Assembly (NCBI GenBank): GCA_007128315.1
Contig: SKXQ01000073.1
Coordinates: forward strand, 1 to 43,505
Origin: Spirochaetaceae bacterium
Lineage (GTDB): Bacteria; Spirochaetota; Spirochaetia; DSM-27196; SKKC01
Length of the DNA: 43,505 nt
Reading direction: 5' to 3'
The notes beneath the pieces are model-generated. The model saw only the letters and a program-made list of their open reading frames with translations. It was not told where the DNA came from and searched no databases. Below, piece after piece: positions 25,958-35,400 of this stretch. The position numbers and the translations under genes were made by a program. Position 1 is the first letter of the stretch. Each line of letters begins with the position of its first letter.

Positions 25958-26149
25958 TCAGGACTGGTCTGTCAGCATTCGAACCCGTGTCACGACACCC
26001 TGACGAAATATGCTAACCCCGGTGTTGAGGACTACCAGCCCGACGGTTCCCATCCAGAACCAGTCGCCGACCGATGCAGCGCCCTGTTTCAGAATGATTG
26101 CTTCGCCGGTGATGCTCACTCCAGCGCCGATCCAGTACTTGCACGGTAC
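25958..26149 (-). pseudogene. 3' fragment of a small membrane protein gene
   Basis: A 63-codon coding-like stretch ends at 25958 (contains WIGAGVSITGEAIIL, SVGDWFWMGTVGLVVLNTGVS and RQGVVTRVR). It looks like two short hydrophobic helices of a small membrane protein. There is no start codon at its left edge; upstream the DNA turns into sulfatase-like sequence in another frame. I read it as a 5'-truncated relic. A short intact protein starting further up in the same frame is possible but would begin with non-coding-like residues. Confidence 0.5.
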
Positions 26150-26413
26150 CGGAGTTTTCGGCGCGCTCGAGTACGTTATCCTGTTCGCGCGGGTCACGGT
26201 CAAGGTCGTACAGCTCGTCATCTCCCCGGCCGGAGAGAATCATGGGGATGCGAATCGATTCCTCGAGCATGTTCAGCGGTCGCGTGTCGCAAGCCAGTCG
26301 AGTGTCGGGGTCCGGATTTCCCGGTTCCCGTAACAGCCGAATGCCCACTGAGCATGGTCGTCCGACAATATGACAAGAATATTCGGCCTTGAAGAGGCGC
26401 TTCCTTTGGCCAC
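26140..26413 (-). pseudogene. Collapsed sulfatase gene
   Basis: From GTG 26413 the minus strand encodes a good sulfatase N-terminus (RPNILVILSDDHAQWAFGCYGN, REIRTPTLDWLA), then stops at 26273. A different frame directly after carries sulfatase C-terminal motifs (NMLEESIRIPMILSGRG, then DDELYDLDRDPREQDN). Several hundred residues, including the Cys/Ser that is converted to formylglycine in active sulfatases, are missing. The gene has therefore lost its centre by deletion and is non-functional. The GTG follows directly after the stop of the upstream 200-aa gene. Confidence 0.75.
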
Positions 26414-27016
26414 CTATCGCCTGCGCCTCATGAACATATGGACGAGCGATAGAAGGATCCCGACAACACCCGACCTGTGTCGGTACCGCCTCCTGCCGTA
26501 AGCGCGGCCGAACCGGACGCCACTCGGGCCAACCCTGATTCCACTGCGACCCATGCGGCCACGGGCGACGCGTCGGGCCACAGCACCCATACCGATTGCC
26601 GGGAACATGCCGCCGCCGCCCGCGCCCGTGAACCCGCCGAGCACAGAATCACGCGAGGTCGGCGTCCTTTCGCCGTCTTCTCCCGCGTCGGGGGATTCAG
26701 GCAGCTCTTCGCGCTCGAATGAGTACCGCTGTTTCCACGAAAAATCTCCGCGAAGGGCTTCGTCGAAAACACGCGCGACCTCGGCGTTGGGCATGAAATC
26801 TGCCGTGCAGGTATGCACGCCCGACGCGTCCACATACTGGAACCAGAGTTTACCGTATTCACCGGTCGTCTGGAGAAAGTCACCACCCGGGATGGTAAGG
26901 ATACAGTGTTCGAGATCCTGACCAACCCGTTCAACAATACACCGCACCTGCTCTTCACTCGGCTGACGAACTGTCGGGCCGGACGAAGGTTCAATAGCGT
27001 AGGCCTGATCGCTCAT
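26414..27016 (-). CDS. Unknown protein with Gly/Arg-rich tail, last gene of the rnf-PFOR operon
   Basis: I do not recognise this 200-aa protein. Residues ~20-110 look like a compact domain (EEQVRCIVERVGQDLEHCILTI, LWFQYVDASGVHTCTADFMP, VARVFDEALRGDF). Then comes an acidic linker, a Gly-rich segment (GGFTGAGGGGMFPAIGMGAVARR), about 40 Arg-rich residues, and a short hydrophobic end (VVGILLSLVHMF) closed by four Arg. The tail could bind nucleic acid or sit at a membrane surface. AGGAGGTG precedes ATG 27016. It begins 34 bases after the reductase gene on the same strand, so it probably belongs to the rnf-PFOR transcript. Confidence 0.7.
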   Translation of the reverse strand: MSDQAYAIEPSSGPTVRQPSEEQVRCIVERVGQDLEHCILTIPGGDFLQTTGEYGKLWFQYVDASGVHTCTADFMPNAEVARVFDEALRGDFSWKQRYSFEREELPESPDAGEDGERTPTSRDSVLGGFTGAGGGGMFPAIGMGAVARRVARGRMGRSGIRVGPSGVRFGRAYGRRRYRHRSGVVGILLSLVHMFMRRRR

Positions 27017-27050
27017 GGAACACCTCCTGAGGATCTATTGTCCCACGGCT

Positions 27051-27911
27051 TCAATCGTAGAGCAATGTCGACCAGCGATGACTCTGTATAAGTTCCTGCT
27101 TTTTCTGCTGCCAGGCTTCTTCCGAGCCAGCCATACCCGAGATCACGGCGTCGAGTTTCTTCTCAAGCGATGAAAGACCGGCAACGTAGATATACGTCTT
27201 CGGATCCTGTATGAGTGACCACACTTCCTTCGAGTTCTCCTGAATCGCTGCTTCGATGTCAGGTTCGGAGTCCAGGTGTGGCCTGCTGCTGAGCGCTTCG
27301 AAAGCCTTGAAGGTTTCCTGATCGTAATAATTGGCAAGGTCATTCTTCCTGTCATTCATGTAGAGCAGCTCCATACCGGTGCGAGCTCCGTAGAACAGCC
27401 TGACCTGACCCTTCCATTCCTTCTTTTCGCCATAGATATGCTTCATGAAGGCACGGAACGGCGCAATACCCGTACCGACGCCGATCATGAGAATGTTGCA
27501 GGTGTTATCGCGTGGTGCCTGAAACTGCCGTCCGTAGGGACCCGCGATCCTGATCTCGTCGCCGGGTCCCCGGTCGCAAAGAAAATTTGACGCAACACCG
27601 GGGTATCGTTCTCCGGAGATCTCGTCTATGTAGAAGCAGCGCCGAACGGCGATCGCAATTTCCGCCAGATCGTCGTTTTCGCCTTCCCGTGCATTCGCGA
27701 TCGAGTAAAGCCTGAAGTGATTCTCATTTCCGAAGTCTTTCGGAGCCGGTGCCAGTACACCTATGCTCTGGCCCTCGACATAGCTGAAGGTTGCATCGGG
27801 TATGTTCAGCACAATGTGGCGCACTTCTTCCGCATCGGGCGGGGTTATTCGCTCGCTGCTTTTAACCGTGGCAACATAGGGGTGGCTGATATCGTATTCT
27901 GTTGTTTTCAT
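27051..27911 (-). CDS. Ferredoxin:NADP+ reductase-type flavoprotein
   Basis: This 286-aa FAD-dependent oxidoreductase is of the plant-type FNR superfamily and would pass electrons between reduced ferredoxin and NADP+. FAD-binding RLYS lies at residues 67-70 and the NADP-binding GVGTGIAPF at 144-152. Later segments IYVAGLSSLEKKL and HRWSTLLYD follow the family pattern, with a C-terminal aromatic residue near the flavin. GAGGAG lies before ATG 27911, which overlaps the stop of the small Cys-rich gene as ATGA. Its place in the rnf-PFOR operon points to ferredoxin as partner and NADPH production as role. Confidence 0.9.
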   Translation of the reverse strand: MKTTEYDISHPYVATVKSSERITPPDAEEVRHIVLNIPDATFSYVEGQSIGVLAPAPKDFGNENHFRLYSIANAREGENDDLAEIAIAVRRCFYIDEISGERYPGVASNFLCDRGPGDEIRIAGPYGRQFQAPRDNTCNILMIGVGTGIAPFRAFMKHIYGEKKEWKGQVRLFYGARTGMELLYMNDRKNDLANYYDQETFKAFEALSSRPHLDSEPDIEAAIQENSKEVWSLIQDPKTYIYVAGLSSLEKKLDAVISGMAGSEEAWQQKKQELIQSHRWSTLLYD

Positions 27912-28105
27912 GTGTGTTCTCCTCTGTCCCTGTCGTTTGATGTGTCACAGCTGCACGCCATCCCGCAACCCATGCACTCCTGTGCAGGACCGTATTCCGG
28001 ATGCCGTGCGGCGTATTTTCGGTACCAGTGCTGCACTCCTACCCATCCGATCAGTACGGCGAGTATCAGTCCGGTCCCTGTCACGTAATGTATTAAAAAA
28101 CCCAT
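27908..28105 (-). CDS. Small Cys-rich single-pass membrane protein (NqrM-like candidate)
   Basis: This 65-aa protein has one transmembrane helix (about residues 2-22: GFLIHYVTGTGLILAVLIGWVG) and a short cytoplasmic tail with a Cys cluster, ECMGCGMACSCD. The layout recalls NqrM (DUF539), a small membrane protein needed to mature the Na+-pumping quinone reductase related to Rnf, and also FeoB-associated Cys-rich proteins. The sequence is not close enough to decide. ATG 28105 is chosen with GGGAG five bases upstream; it lies one base after the rnfA stop. Its stop overlaps the reductase start. Position beside rnfA suggests a role in Fe or Fe-S delivery to RnfA/RnfE; this is inference. Confidence 0.75.
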   Translation of the reverse strand: MGFLIHYVTGTGLILAVLIGWVGVQHWYRKYAARHPEYGPAQECMGCGMACSCDTSNDRDRGEHT

Positions 28106-28106
28106 G

Positions 28107-28688
28107 TCAGCTCCCAAGCCCTGCGAAGCCCATGAAGGTCAGTGAAAGAAGCCCGGCAAGCATAAAGGAGATCGCAGCGGCGGTCGCCGAGTCCGGCAGG
28201 TTCGCAAGCTGTAACTTCTCCCGAAGTCCGGCCATCAGTGTAAGAGCGAGTGTGAACCCGGCACCTGCACCAAGACTGTAAATCAGGCTCTGCCCGAAGC
28301 TGTAATCGTTGAAGGTCTGAAAAAGCGCCATACCGAGAATTGCACAGTTGGTCGTAATCAGGGGCAGATATATTCCGAGCATACGGAACAGCGTCGGGCT
28401 GAACTTCTTGATCGTCATTTCGACGAGCTGCACGGCAGAGGCGATAACGGCGATATAGCTTATGAGCCTCAGATATTCGATACCGAAGCGGACAAGCACG
28501 AGGTTGATCGCGTAGGCGCAGACCGAAGCGACGAACATGACCACGATGACAGCGATGCCCATGGGAACTGCTGTTTCCAGCTTCTGCGAGACACCGACAA
28601 AGGGGCAGAGTCCGAGAAACAGTGCAAGGACGAAGTTATTGATGAGAAACGCGTTCAGGAAAATGAACGAGAGTGAGTCAGGTTGCAT
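28107..28688 (-). CDS. rnfA: Electron transport complex subunit RnfA
   Basis: This 193-aa inner-membrane subunit of the Rnf complex has six predicted helices. Its signature segments are NNFVLALFLGLCPFVGVS and TTNCAILGMAL. The two conserved Cys are thought to share an Fe-S centre with matching Cys of RnfE. The length is standard. It overlaps rnfE by 11 bases and lies next to the small Cys-rich gene. Rnf couples ferredoxin oxidation and NAD+ reduction to Na+ or H+ movement. Confidence 0.95.
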   Translation of the reverse strand: MQPDSLSFIFLNAFLINNFVLALFLGLCPFVGVSQKLETAVPMGIAVIVVMFVASVCAYAINLVLVRFGIEYLRLISYIAVIASAVQLVEMTIKKFSPTLFRMLGIYLPLITTNCAILGMALFQTFNDYSFGQSLIYSLGAGAGFTLALTLMAGLREKLQLANLPDSATAAAISFMLAGLLSLTFMGFAGLGS

Positions 28689-29337
28689 GTGCCCCTCCTG
28701 CTATGTGTCCGGTGTTCGCAGCCCTGCGACGCTCGATATACGAGAAGAGCAGCAGCCACAGCGACAGGACGATAAAACCACCTGGCGGTAGAATGAAAAT
28801 GGCCCACGTCTGAAAGCCTGCTCCAAACAGCGACACTCCGAAAAACGTGCCGAAACCGAGAATCTCTCGTATCGATCCGACCATGAACAGCGCGAGCGTA
28901 AAGCCGGCTCCTGTACCGAGTGCGTTGACCATCGCTTTTGGAAGTCTGTTCTTTGATGCGTGTGCCTCACAGCGTCCGAGGATCATGCAGTTTACGACTA
29001 TGAGCTGTATGAATGCACCGAGTGCGTTGTAGAGCTCAAGGCTGATCGCATGAATGGCATAGTCTACCACCGTCACGAAGGTCGCAATAATGATGATGTA
29101 CGAAGCGATGCGAACCTGTTTGGGAATAGCGTTGCGCAGAAGCGAAATCAGAAACGTGGAACCAAGCAGCACAAACGCGCTGGCAAGACCCATCGCAAGG
29201 GAGTTCACCGCCGTATTGCTGACCGCCAGGGACGGACAGAGACCAAGCAGGGTAATGAAGACCGGATTCTCGCGCCAGACCCCGGAGGTGAGGTTATCAA
29301 AACGCGGCGTGTCTTCACCGTTTGATACAGGTGCCAT
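28678..29337 (-). CDS. rnfE: Electron transport complex subunit RnfE
   Basis: This 219-aa inner-membrane subunit is homologous to RnfA in inverted topology. Signature segments are ENPVFITLLGLCPSLAVS and LIVVNCMILGRCEA, which hold the conserved Cys, followed by GTGAGFTLALFMVGSIRE. Its ATG shares one base with the rnfG stop (TGATG), a sign of coupled translation. The hydrophilic N-terminal ~20 residues and C-terminal tail are ordinary for the family. Confidence 0.95.
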   Translation of the reverse strand: MAPVSNGEDTPRFDNLTSGVWRENPVFITLLGLCPSLAVSNTAVNSLAMGLASAFVLLGSTFLISLLRNAIPKQVRIASYIIIIATFVTVVDYAIHAISLELYNALGAFIQLIVVNCMILGRCEAHASKNRLPKAMVNALGTGAGFTLALFMVGSIREILGFGTFFGVSLFGAGFQTWAIFILPPGGFIVLSLWLLLFSYIERRRAANTGHIAGGAHAT

Positions 29338-30017
29338 CAGTTTCTCTCCTCAGTCAACAGCTGCGCGTGGTCCCGAATAACCGGAATCTTGCGAGACGCG
29401 CTTTCCCGCAGAGCCCGACCGACGGCCTGTGAACTGACGGTCGCACCGGCTATCCCGTCTATCTCCCAGGGTTCGGACTCTTCACCGGGACCAACGGTCC
29501 GAATCGGGTTTGCCAGATCGGTACCCGCATCGTTCAACCGGACGTCAAGACACTCGAAATTGGCGAGAAAAGCCGGATCGCTTCCGATTTTCTCTCCGAG
29601 TCCGGGCGTTTCCGAACTCTGCAGCACTGTAAAACCAATAATGCACTCATCTTCCAGGGAATACCCGTACAGGACCCGGACATTGTCTGCATAGCCGCGG
29701 GCGGAGCCCTCCATGGCCACACCGACAAGGGTGCCATCGTCGGCGTATCCGGCGTACACATTGGCGCGATCACCTTCATCGTCGGGCAGCGCTGTGAGGG
29801 AATCTCCCTCGACAAGGAAGTTTGCCCGATCAACTGCACCGGGCAGCACTTCGAACACGGCGCGCTCGAGGGCAAGCCGGTGATTCCGCGCTATCGGTTC
29901 GAGCGTAATCTGATACGCAAATACCACGGTCACTCCGGACAGCATTGCGATCAGGGCAAGGGTGAGAACGAGACGGATCGGAGAGGGCATCGGTGGTGGT
30001 GTCGGTTGCTGACTCAT
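29337..30017 (-). CDS. rnfG: Electron transport complex subunit RnfG
   Basis: RnfG carries a covalently bound FMN on the outer side of the inner membrane. The 226-aa product has one N-terminal membrane helix (LVLTLALIAMLSGVTVVFAYQI) and a periplasmic domain. The flavin-attachment motif appears as GIAGATVSSQAV. The attachment residue at the usual Thr position is Ser, which the motif allows. The frame opens further upstream, but ATG 30017 has AAAGGAGGG eight bases before it and lies one base after the rnfD stop. An ApbE flavin transferase would be needed; none is in this window. Confidence 0.93.
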   Translation of the reverse strand: MSQQPTPPPMPSPIRLVLTLALIAMLSGVTVVFAYQITLEPIARNHRLALERAVFEVLPGAVDRANFLVEGDSLTALPDDEGDRANVYAGYADDGTLVGVAMEGSARGYADNVRVLYGYSLEDECIIGFTVLQSSETPGLGEKIGSDPAFLANFECLDVRLNDAGTDLANPIRTVGPGEESEPWEIDGIAGATVSSQAVGRALRESASRKIPVIRDHAQLLTEERN

Positions 30018-30018
30018 G

Positions 30019-31092
30019 CTATACACCCTCCTTTGCCTGTTTCCGATTCTTGCGCACCGCGCCATAGGTCTTCGGTTGCGTGACCCGGCTGATCAGCGGC
30101 GAAACGGCGTTTCCGAGGAGTATGGCGTACATGACTCCTTCCGGCAGTCCTCCGAACAGGCGTATGACGACGACCATTACTCCTATGAATACCCCGTACA
30201 CCCAGACGCCGAGTCGCGTCTCCGGACTGCTGACCATATCCGTAGCCATGAACACGGCACCAAGCATGAGACTTCCTGCGCCGAGCATAAAGACGGGATC
30301 GGGGTACTGCGACGGATCAATCACATAGAACAGCCATGAAAAGAGTGCGGCCGTCACAAGAATGCTGAAGGTGATCCGCCAGTTCATCATCTTCCTGACA
30401 ACCAGATACAGACCACAGACCAGAATCAGAACAGCCGCCGTCTCTCCGGTGGACCCGGCGACCGAGCCGAACAGGAGCTGAGACACCTCGGTGCCTGTCT
30501 GCTCGGATTTCATGAGCTGTAGCGGGGTGGCACCGGTCCAGCCGTCCGGGGCGACGCTTGACAGCCAGCCCTGAAGACTTCCAGGTTCCAGGAAAGGAAT
30601 CGTGAGGCTCGTTGGAATGAATTCGAAGAAACGTCCTGGAAGTTGAGCCGGGGTCCAGGTTGTCATTGGCAGCGTAAAAGCGACCTGTGAAAACGCACGT
30701 CCCACGAGGGCCGGATTGAAGACGTTGTACCCGAGTCCACCGAAAAAAATCTTTCCGAGTGCGACGGATATGAAGCTCGTGACCGCAGCCATCCAGAGCG
30801 GAAGCGCTGGCGGGAGGATCAGGGCTACGAGAATGCCGGTGATAACGACACTCCAGTCTCCGACTGTGGTCGGCTTTTTTGCGAACACGCAGTAGACGTG
30901 TTCGGTCAGCACGGCGACGCCCGTACAGACGACGATCAGCGCGAGCGCGCTGATACCAAAGTTCCACACGGCGAAGGCACAGATCGGCAGAAGCGCGTAG
31001 ACGACATTACGCATAATAACGTCTACAGTCTTCGGACTGCGAAGATGCGGAGACGTCCTCAGTTCGATTGATGATGCTGCTGCCTGGCTCAT
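30019..31092 (-). CDS. rnfD: Electron transport complex subunit RnfD
   Basis: This 357-aa polytopic inner-membrane subunit is the homologue of NqrB and probably the ion-conducting part of the complex. The covalent FMN motif is present as DGWTGATPLQLMK, and typical helices such as YNVFNPALVGRAFSQVAF are clear. A long open frame extends upstream, but ATG 31092 overlaps the rnfC stop as ATGA and gives the normal N-terminus (MSQAAASSIELRTSPHLRS). Confidence 0.95.
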   Translation of the reverse strand: MSQAAASSIELRTSPHLRSPKTVDVIMRNVVYALLPICAFAVWNFGISALALIVVCTGVAVLTEHVYCVFAKKPTTVGDWSVVITGILVALILPPALPLWMAAVTSFISVALGKIFFGGLGYNVFNPALVGRAFSQVAFTLPMTTWTPAQLPGRFFEFIPTSLTIPFLEPGSLQGWLSSVAPDGWTGATPLQLMKSEQTGTEVSQLLFGSVAGSTGETAAVLILVCGLYLVVRKMMNWRITFSILVTAALFSWLFYVIDPSQYPDPVFMLGAGSLMLGAVFMATDMVSSPETRLGVWVYGVFIGVMVVVIRLFGGLPEGVMYAILLGNAVSPLISRVTQPKTYGAVRKNRKQAKEGV

Positions 31093-32456
31093 GGGGAAGC
31101 CGCCTTCATTTCCCGGTTCATCTTCTTGGATACCCGGAAGTACTGTACCAGCGGTATTCCTGCCGGGCAGACGTAACTGCAGCAGCCGCATTCGAAGCAG
31201 TCAAAGAGATGATACTTGTCCATATCGAGATACATGCGCTTCGCAGCAAGTTTGCCGAGCTGGGCAGGGTTCAGGTGCATGGGGCACGCATCGACACAGC
31301 TGCCGCAGGATATGCAGGGAAAGCGTTCGGAGAGCGTATTTTCCTCGAACTGCTGCGGGGTCAGAACCAGAAACCCGCCACACCCCTTGGTAATCGGCAC
31401 GTCAAGAGACGAAACCGTATCGCCCATCATCGGGCCACCGGTAATGAGATGCTTCGCGCTCCCCTCGTACCCGAGCTTTTTCATGATAAAGCGCAACGGC
31501 GTGCCTATCGGCACAATGTAGTTACCTGGTTTGTCGACGCCGGGGCCGGTGATCGTGACGACCCGCTCAATGACGCCCTGTCCCTTCGGCAGAAGCTGCC
31601 CGAGTTCTACCGTTGTCGCGACGTTAAATACGGCCAGACCAACAGAAGACGGATACTGCCCGGACGGTATTTCCCGATTGACGAGCGCTTTCGCGAGCAT
31701 CTTCTCGGCACCCTGTGGATATTTCGTCCGGACAACCTGCACGGTAATGGTCCCGTCTGCCGGGAGCACTTTCTTAATCGCCTCGGCGGATGCAATCTTA
31801 TTGTCCTCTGTGCCGATGATAGCTCGCGGTGCACCGAGGATCTTCATGAGTATCTTCGTACCTTCGATCAGATCAGCCGCCTGATCGATCATGAGTCGCT
31901 GGTCTGTGGTCAGGTAGGGTTCGCACTCGCAGCCGTTAATAAGAACGGTGTCGATCACGTGCCCTTCGGGCGGCGACAGCTTTACGTGGGTCGGAAAGGC
32001 CGCTCCTCCGAGCCCGACAAGACCCGAGTCCTGCACGGCCTGTATAAGCTCCTGCTTCGACATGGCATCGATGTCTCTGTCCTGTCCGTAGAGCACTTCC
32101 TGTGTCTCACCCGGATAGACCTGTATGACCAGCGCCTCTTTTCTAGGACCCTTGGAGGTCGGTACCAGATCGATACGCTTAACTACCCCGGTCGCGGGCG
32201 CGTGCAGAGGTGCCGACACGAACCCGTCGGCACGCGCAACAGGCTCCCCACGAACGACCTCCTGGCCGGGTTTAACCAGGGGAACAGCCGGCTTGCCTGC
32301 GTGCTGCGAAAGCAGCACGTAGAGCTCGCTCGGAAAGGGAAGCCGTTCTATGGGCTTGTGTTCAGTGTAGTGCTTGTTCTCGGCCGGGTGTATTCCGTGA
32401 GAAAAACTCTTACGGAAGATACTCAACGGCCGGAACGTATGTGCGGTGCTGCTCAT
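31089..32456 (-). CDS. rnfC: Electron transport complex subunit RnfC
   Basis: RnfC is the cytoplasmic NADH/FMN-binding subunit at the NAD end of Rnf. The 455-aa product contains GLVGLGGAAFPTHVKL (nucleotide/flavin region), INGCECEPYLTTD, and two ferredoxin clusters near residues 380 and 419 (CISCGSCVDACPMHLNP; CFECGCCSYVCPAGIPL). ATG 32456 follows the PFOR stop by eight bases, with AGGACAGG upstream. The upstream extension of the frame lies within the PFOR gene and is not used. The C-terminus overlaps rnfD. Confidence 0.95.
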   Translation of the reverse strand: MSSTAHTFRPLSIFRKSFSHGIHPAENKHYTEHKPIERLPFPSELYVLLSQHAGKPAVPLVKPGQEVVRGEPVARADGFVSAPLHAPATGVVKRIDLVPTSKGPRKEALVIQVYPGETQEVLYGQDRDIDAMSKQELIQAVQDSGLVGLGGAAFPTHVKLSPPEGHVIDTVLINGCECEPYLTTDQRLMIDQAADLIEGTKILMKILGAPRAIIGTEDNKIASAEAIKKVLPADGTITVQVVRTKYPQGAEKMLAKALVNREIPSGQYPSSVGLAVFNVATTVELGQLLPKGQGVIERVVTITGPGVDKPGNYIVPIGTPLRFIMKKLGYEGSAKHLITGGPMMGDTVSSLDVPITKGCGGFLVLTPQQFEENTLSERFPCISCGSCVDACPMHLNPAQLGKLAAKRMYLDMDKYHLFDCFECGCCSYVCPAGIPLVQYFRVSKKMNREMKAASP

Positions 32457-32464
32457 TGCCTGTC

Positions 32465-35400
32465 CTACTGGTACTTCTCGGCGCGCTTCACCCACTTGTC
32501 TATGTCCTTCTCGTTCAGATTGAACGGGGTGCCGGGATGTATGCACCGACCAGTGCATTTCTCGGCCGACCGCACGATATCCTTAAACGGTCCTCCCTTC
32601 GGATCCTTCACGTAGGCTTTCTTCTCGTCGTCGTAGGCAAAGATCTTCGGATTGATGTTGATGCATTCGTCACAGGAGGTGCATTCGGGGCGGTCGATCC
32701 AGACCGGCTCGTAGCCTTCCGGCGCCGGTCCACCACCACCGCCTCCGCTCGATGCAGGCATTCCGCCCATGGCGTCCGTCAGTGCGAGGGCACTGGCGTC
32801 GCCACCGAGCATCTGCATGAGTCCGGCTGCGAGCTTCTGAGCCGTTTCGGCACGAACCTGATCGGCGATCTGTTCGGGATCGACACGATCGGCAAGGCCC
32901 GCAAGCGACTTGAGCGTTCTCCAGAAATCGCGGCGCTCCTCAGTTGATGCGACGAGCTCCGATGCAACAAGTACCCGAATCAGGCGGTTCTTCTTGTCGA
33001 CCGCCCACACATAGGGGTACAGGTCCTCACGCTCATCTGCCTCCAGATCGATGAAGTCAACGAGCGGAACCATGTTGTCGTTCCAGGTATCGCGGGGTGC
33101 GACGCGGAAGTGCTTCCGGAATCGTCCTTCACCGACGGCAAAGTCCGCGAAGGTCATCGGCAGTTCCATGCTCTGCTTGTTCCCGTCTTCGTCCTGATAC
33201 TCGAGGTTGTAGACCGGCCAGTCCGCGTCAACGTCCGGATTGCCGTCAAGACTCAGGCAGTCTTCCCAGGATGTTCCGTTTGCAGGATTGAAGGTCAGAA
33301 TGGGGTAAGCCCGTGATTCGAGTGCCATTTTGCTGCGTGCGTAGGTCGCATCGTCCGCAACTCCGTGCTCCGGCTGACAGACCGCGTACACGTTGAAGAG
33401 TGCCGGTCGTCGCGCGTTCAGCCCGTCGATGAACCCTTCGATCATGTGCGTGTAGTTCGAGACATTAGACTGATGGACAAAGGCGGTCCGGTGCGCTGCG
33501 GCGATGAGACTGATCTCCTTACGGGACTCGGTCTTACCGTGCCACGCCTTTCCGTACGGCGCCATGTCGGAAACCTGACCCATGAATCCCGAGGTACACG
33601 CCTGTCCACCGGTATTCGAGTACACCTGTGTGTCAAGGATAAGCACCTTGATTGGTCGACCGGCCATGAGCGCGCGCGAGAGGTTCTGGAAGCCAATGTC
33701 GTACATGGCTCCGTCACCACCGACTGCGACTGCCGGCGGGCAGAGCAGGTATTCTTCGTCCGTGAACGTGTTCCAGTTGAAGTAGGTCAGAGACTCATCT
33801 ATTGCCTCGAAGCTTTCCTTTCCTTCCAGTTCCGCCTCGGCCTTCCTGATAGCCTTGAAGCCGTCGGCCATCTTGACCATGTGGCCTTCAAAGACACCGA
33901 GTGTGACCGATGGAGCATCCTGGAACAGGTGATTGGCCCAGGGGAAGGGATAGGGGTTGTAGGGGAAGCTTGATCCGTATACCGAGCTGCACCCGGTGGA
34001 GTTTATGAATCCGAGATTCGCCCGACCGTTCTTTGTCGTTCCGACCTCGTAATTCCACTTCAGGTCCTTGAGCTTCTGTATGACACCAGTCACCCATTCG
34101 AGCCACTCCTGGTCGATCGGATCGCCTGCGCTCCCCTTGTCGAGTTCGCCCGCGAGGGCGGAGAGATTCAGGTCGCTGTCACGGTGTGAACGCAGCACCT
34201 GCTGGATGCGGGCAATATCGCCAATGTCAACGGACGCGGACAGCTTCGTGCGGACATGCTGTTCGAGTTTCTCGATGAGGCCGCCAAGGTACGCGACGTG
34301 CTCCTTGACCCTCTTCTGCATGAGCGTCGTAATCGTTGCGGTAAAGATGTGAAGGGTCGATTTTTCGCCACAACCGGTACACGCGCCGTCTCCACAGACC
34401 ATGGACTGGTAGGCAGTCTTGTCCATGAGCAGGGTCTCGAGTGCACCGATTTTTTCGTTTATGTCGTCGATGCGCATGAACTCGGGTTTGGTGGTCGGAA
34501 GGTCCTTCCAGAAATCCCAGTCCTTGCGGAGCACGTCGACGCTCTCCGGTGTCTGATCCACGATGCGCAGCGCGTCGTCGTCACAGACATCAACACAGAG
34601 CATGCATCCCTTACAGGTGTCGGGGTTGATCGTGATTGCGAACAGGCCGCCTGATCCTGCCTGCTGCTTCTCTTTCTGATTGTAGTAGGGTTTGGTGAGG
34701 GCAAACTTGAAGTTCCCCATTGTCTCTTTCAGGAGGGCAAACTCCTGCTCAACGTCCGCGCGTTCGGCCTGCTCGGTCTCGGCAATAGTGTCTGCGATCG
34801 CCTTGTGTACGAGCGGCATGACGTCTACCGCACTGCCGTTGGCACCTTCAGTCGATGCGCGCATCTTCTTCTCGACCGTGCGAACGGCGCGGCGAAGATG
34901 CCTGGTCTCGGTACCGGCACGTTCAACACGTGTTATTGCCGTTTCAAAGGCGTCGCCTATGCTCAGGGCAAGGCCCGGAATGGCGCTGTCGGGACAGACC
35001 GTGAAACAGTCGCTGCAGGCAGTACAGTTTTCGGGAATCCACTCAGGGTGCTTGAAGCGAATGTTCGTCATGTCGCGGAACACCCCGGTGGATGCCGGAA
35101 TCAGGCTCATGGCGTTGAAGGCATCGGCGAGGTTGTCATTCGGTCTGCCACCAAGGTAGAAGGACCCGGTCTGCTCCCAGAACCTGTGTATATCGGTCTT
35201 GGGATCATCGCTTGCGGGCATGTTCTTGAGCATGACCGGCAACGACGGTGTCTTTTTGGCTTCGACACGATCGCGGGTAACTTCCTTCTCGACAATTTCG
35301 CTGATTTCGTCGAATCCACGGCGTACAACACGCAGGTTGTCCTCGACAACCCGGGCACCCTTACCGCCGAACTTCTTGTCGAGCTGGCTTCGGATTGCTT

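Noticed and set aside
31068-32615. 515-codon plus-strand frame
   Set aside because: It lies opposite rnfC, whose Fe-S and flavin motifs are unmistakable; the plus-strand translation is Arg/His/Cys-rich and shows no family.
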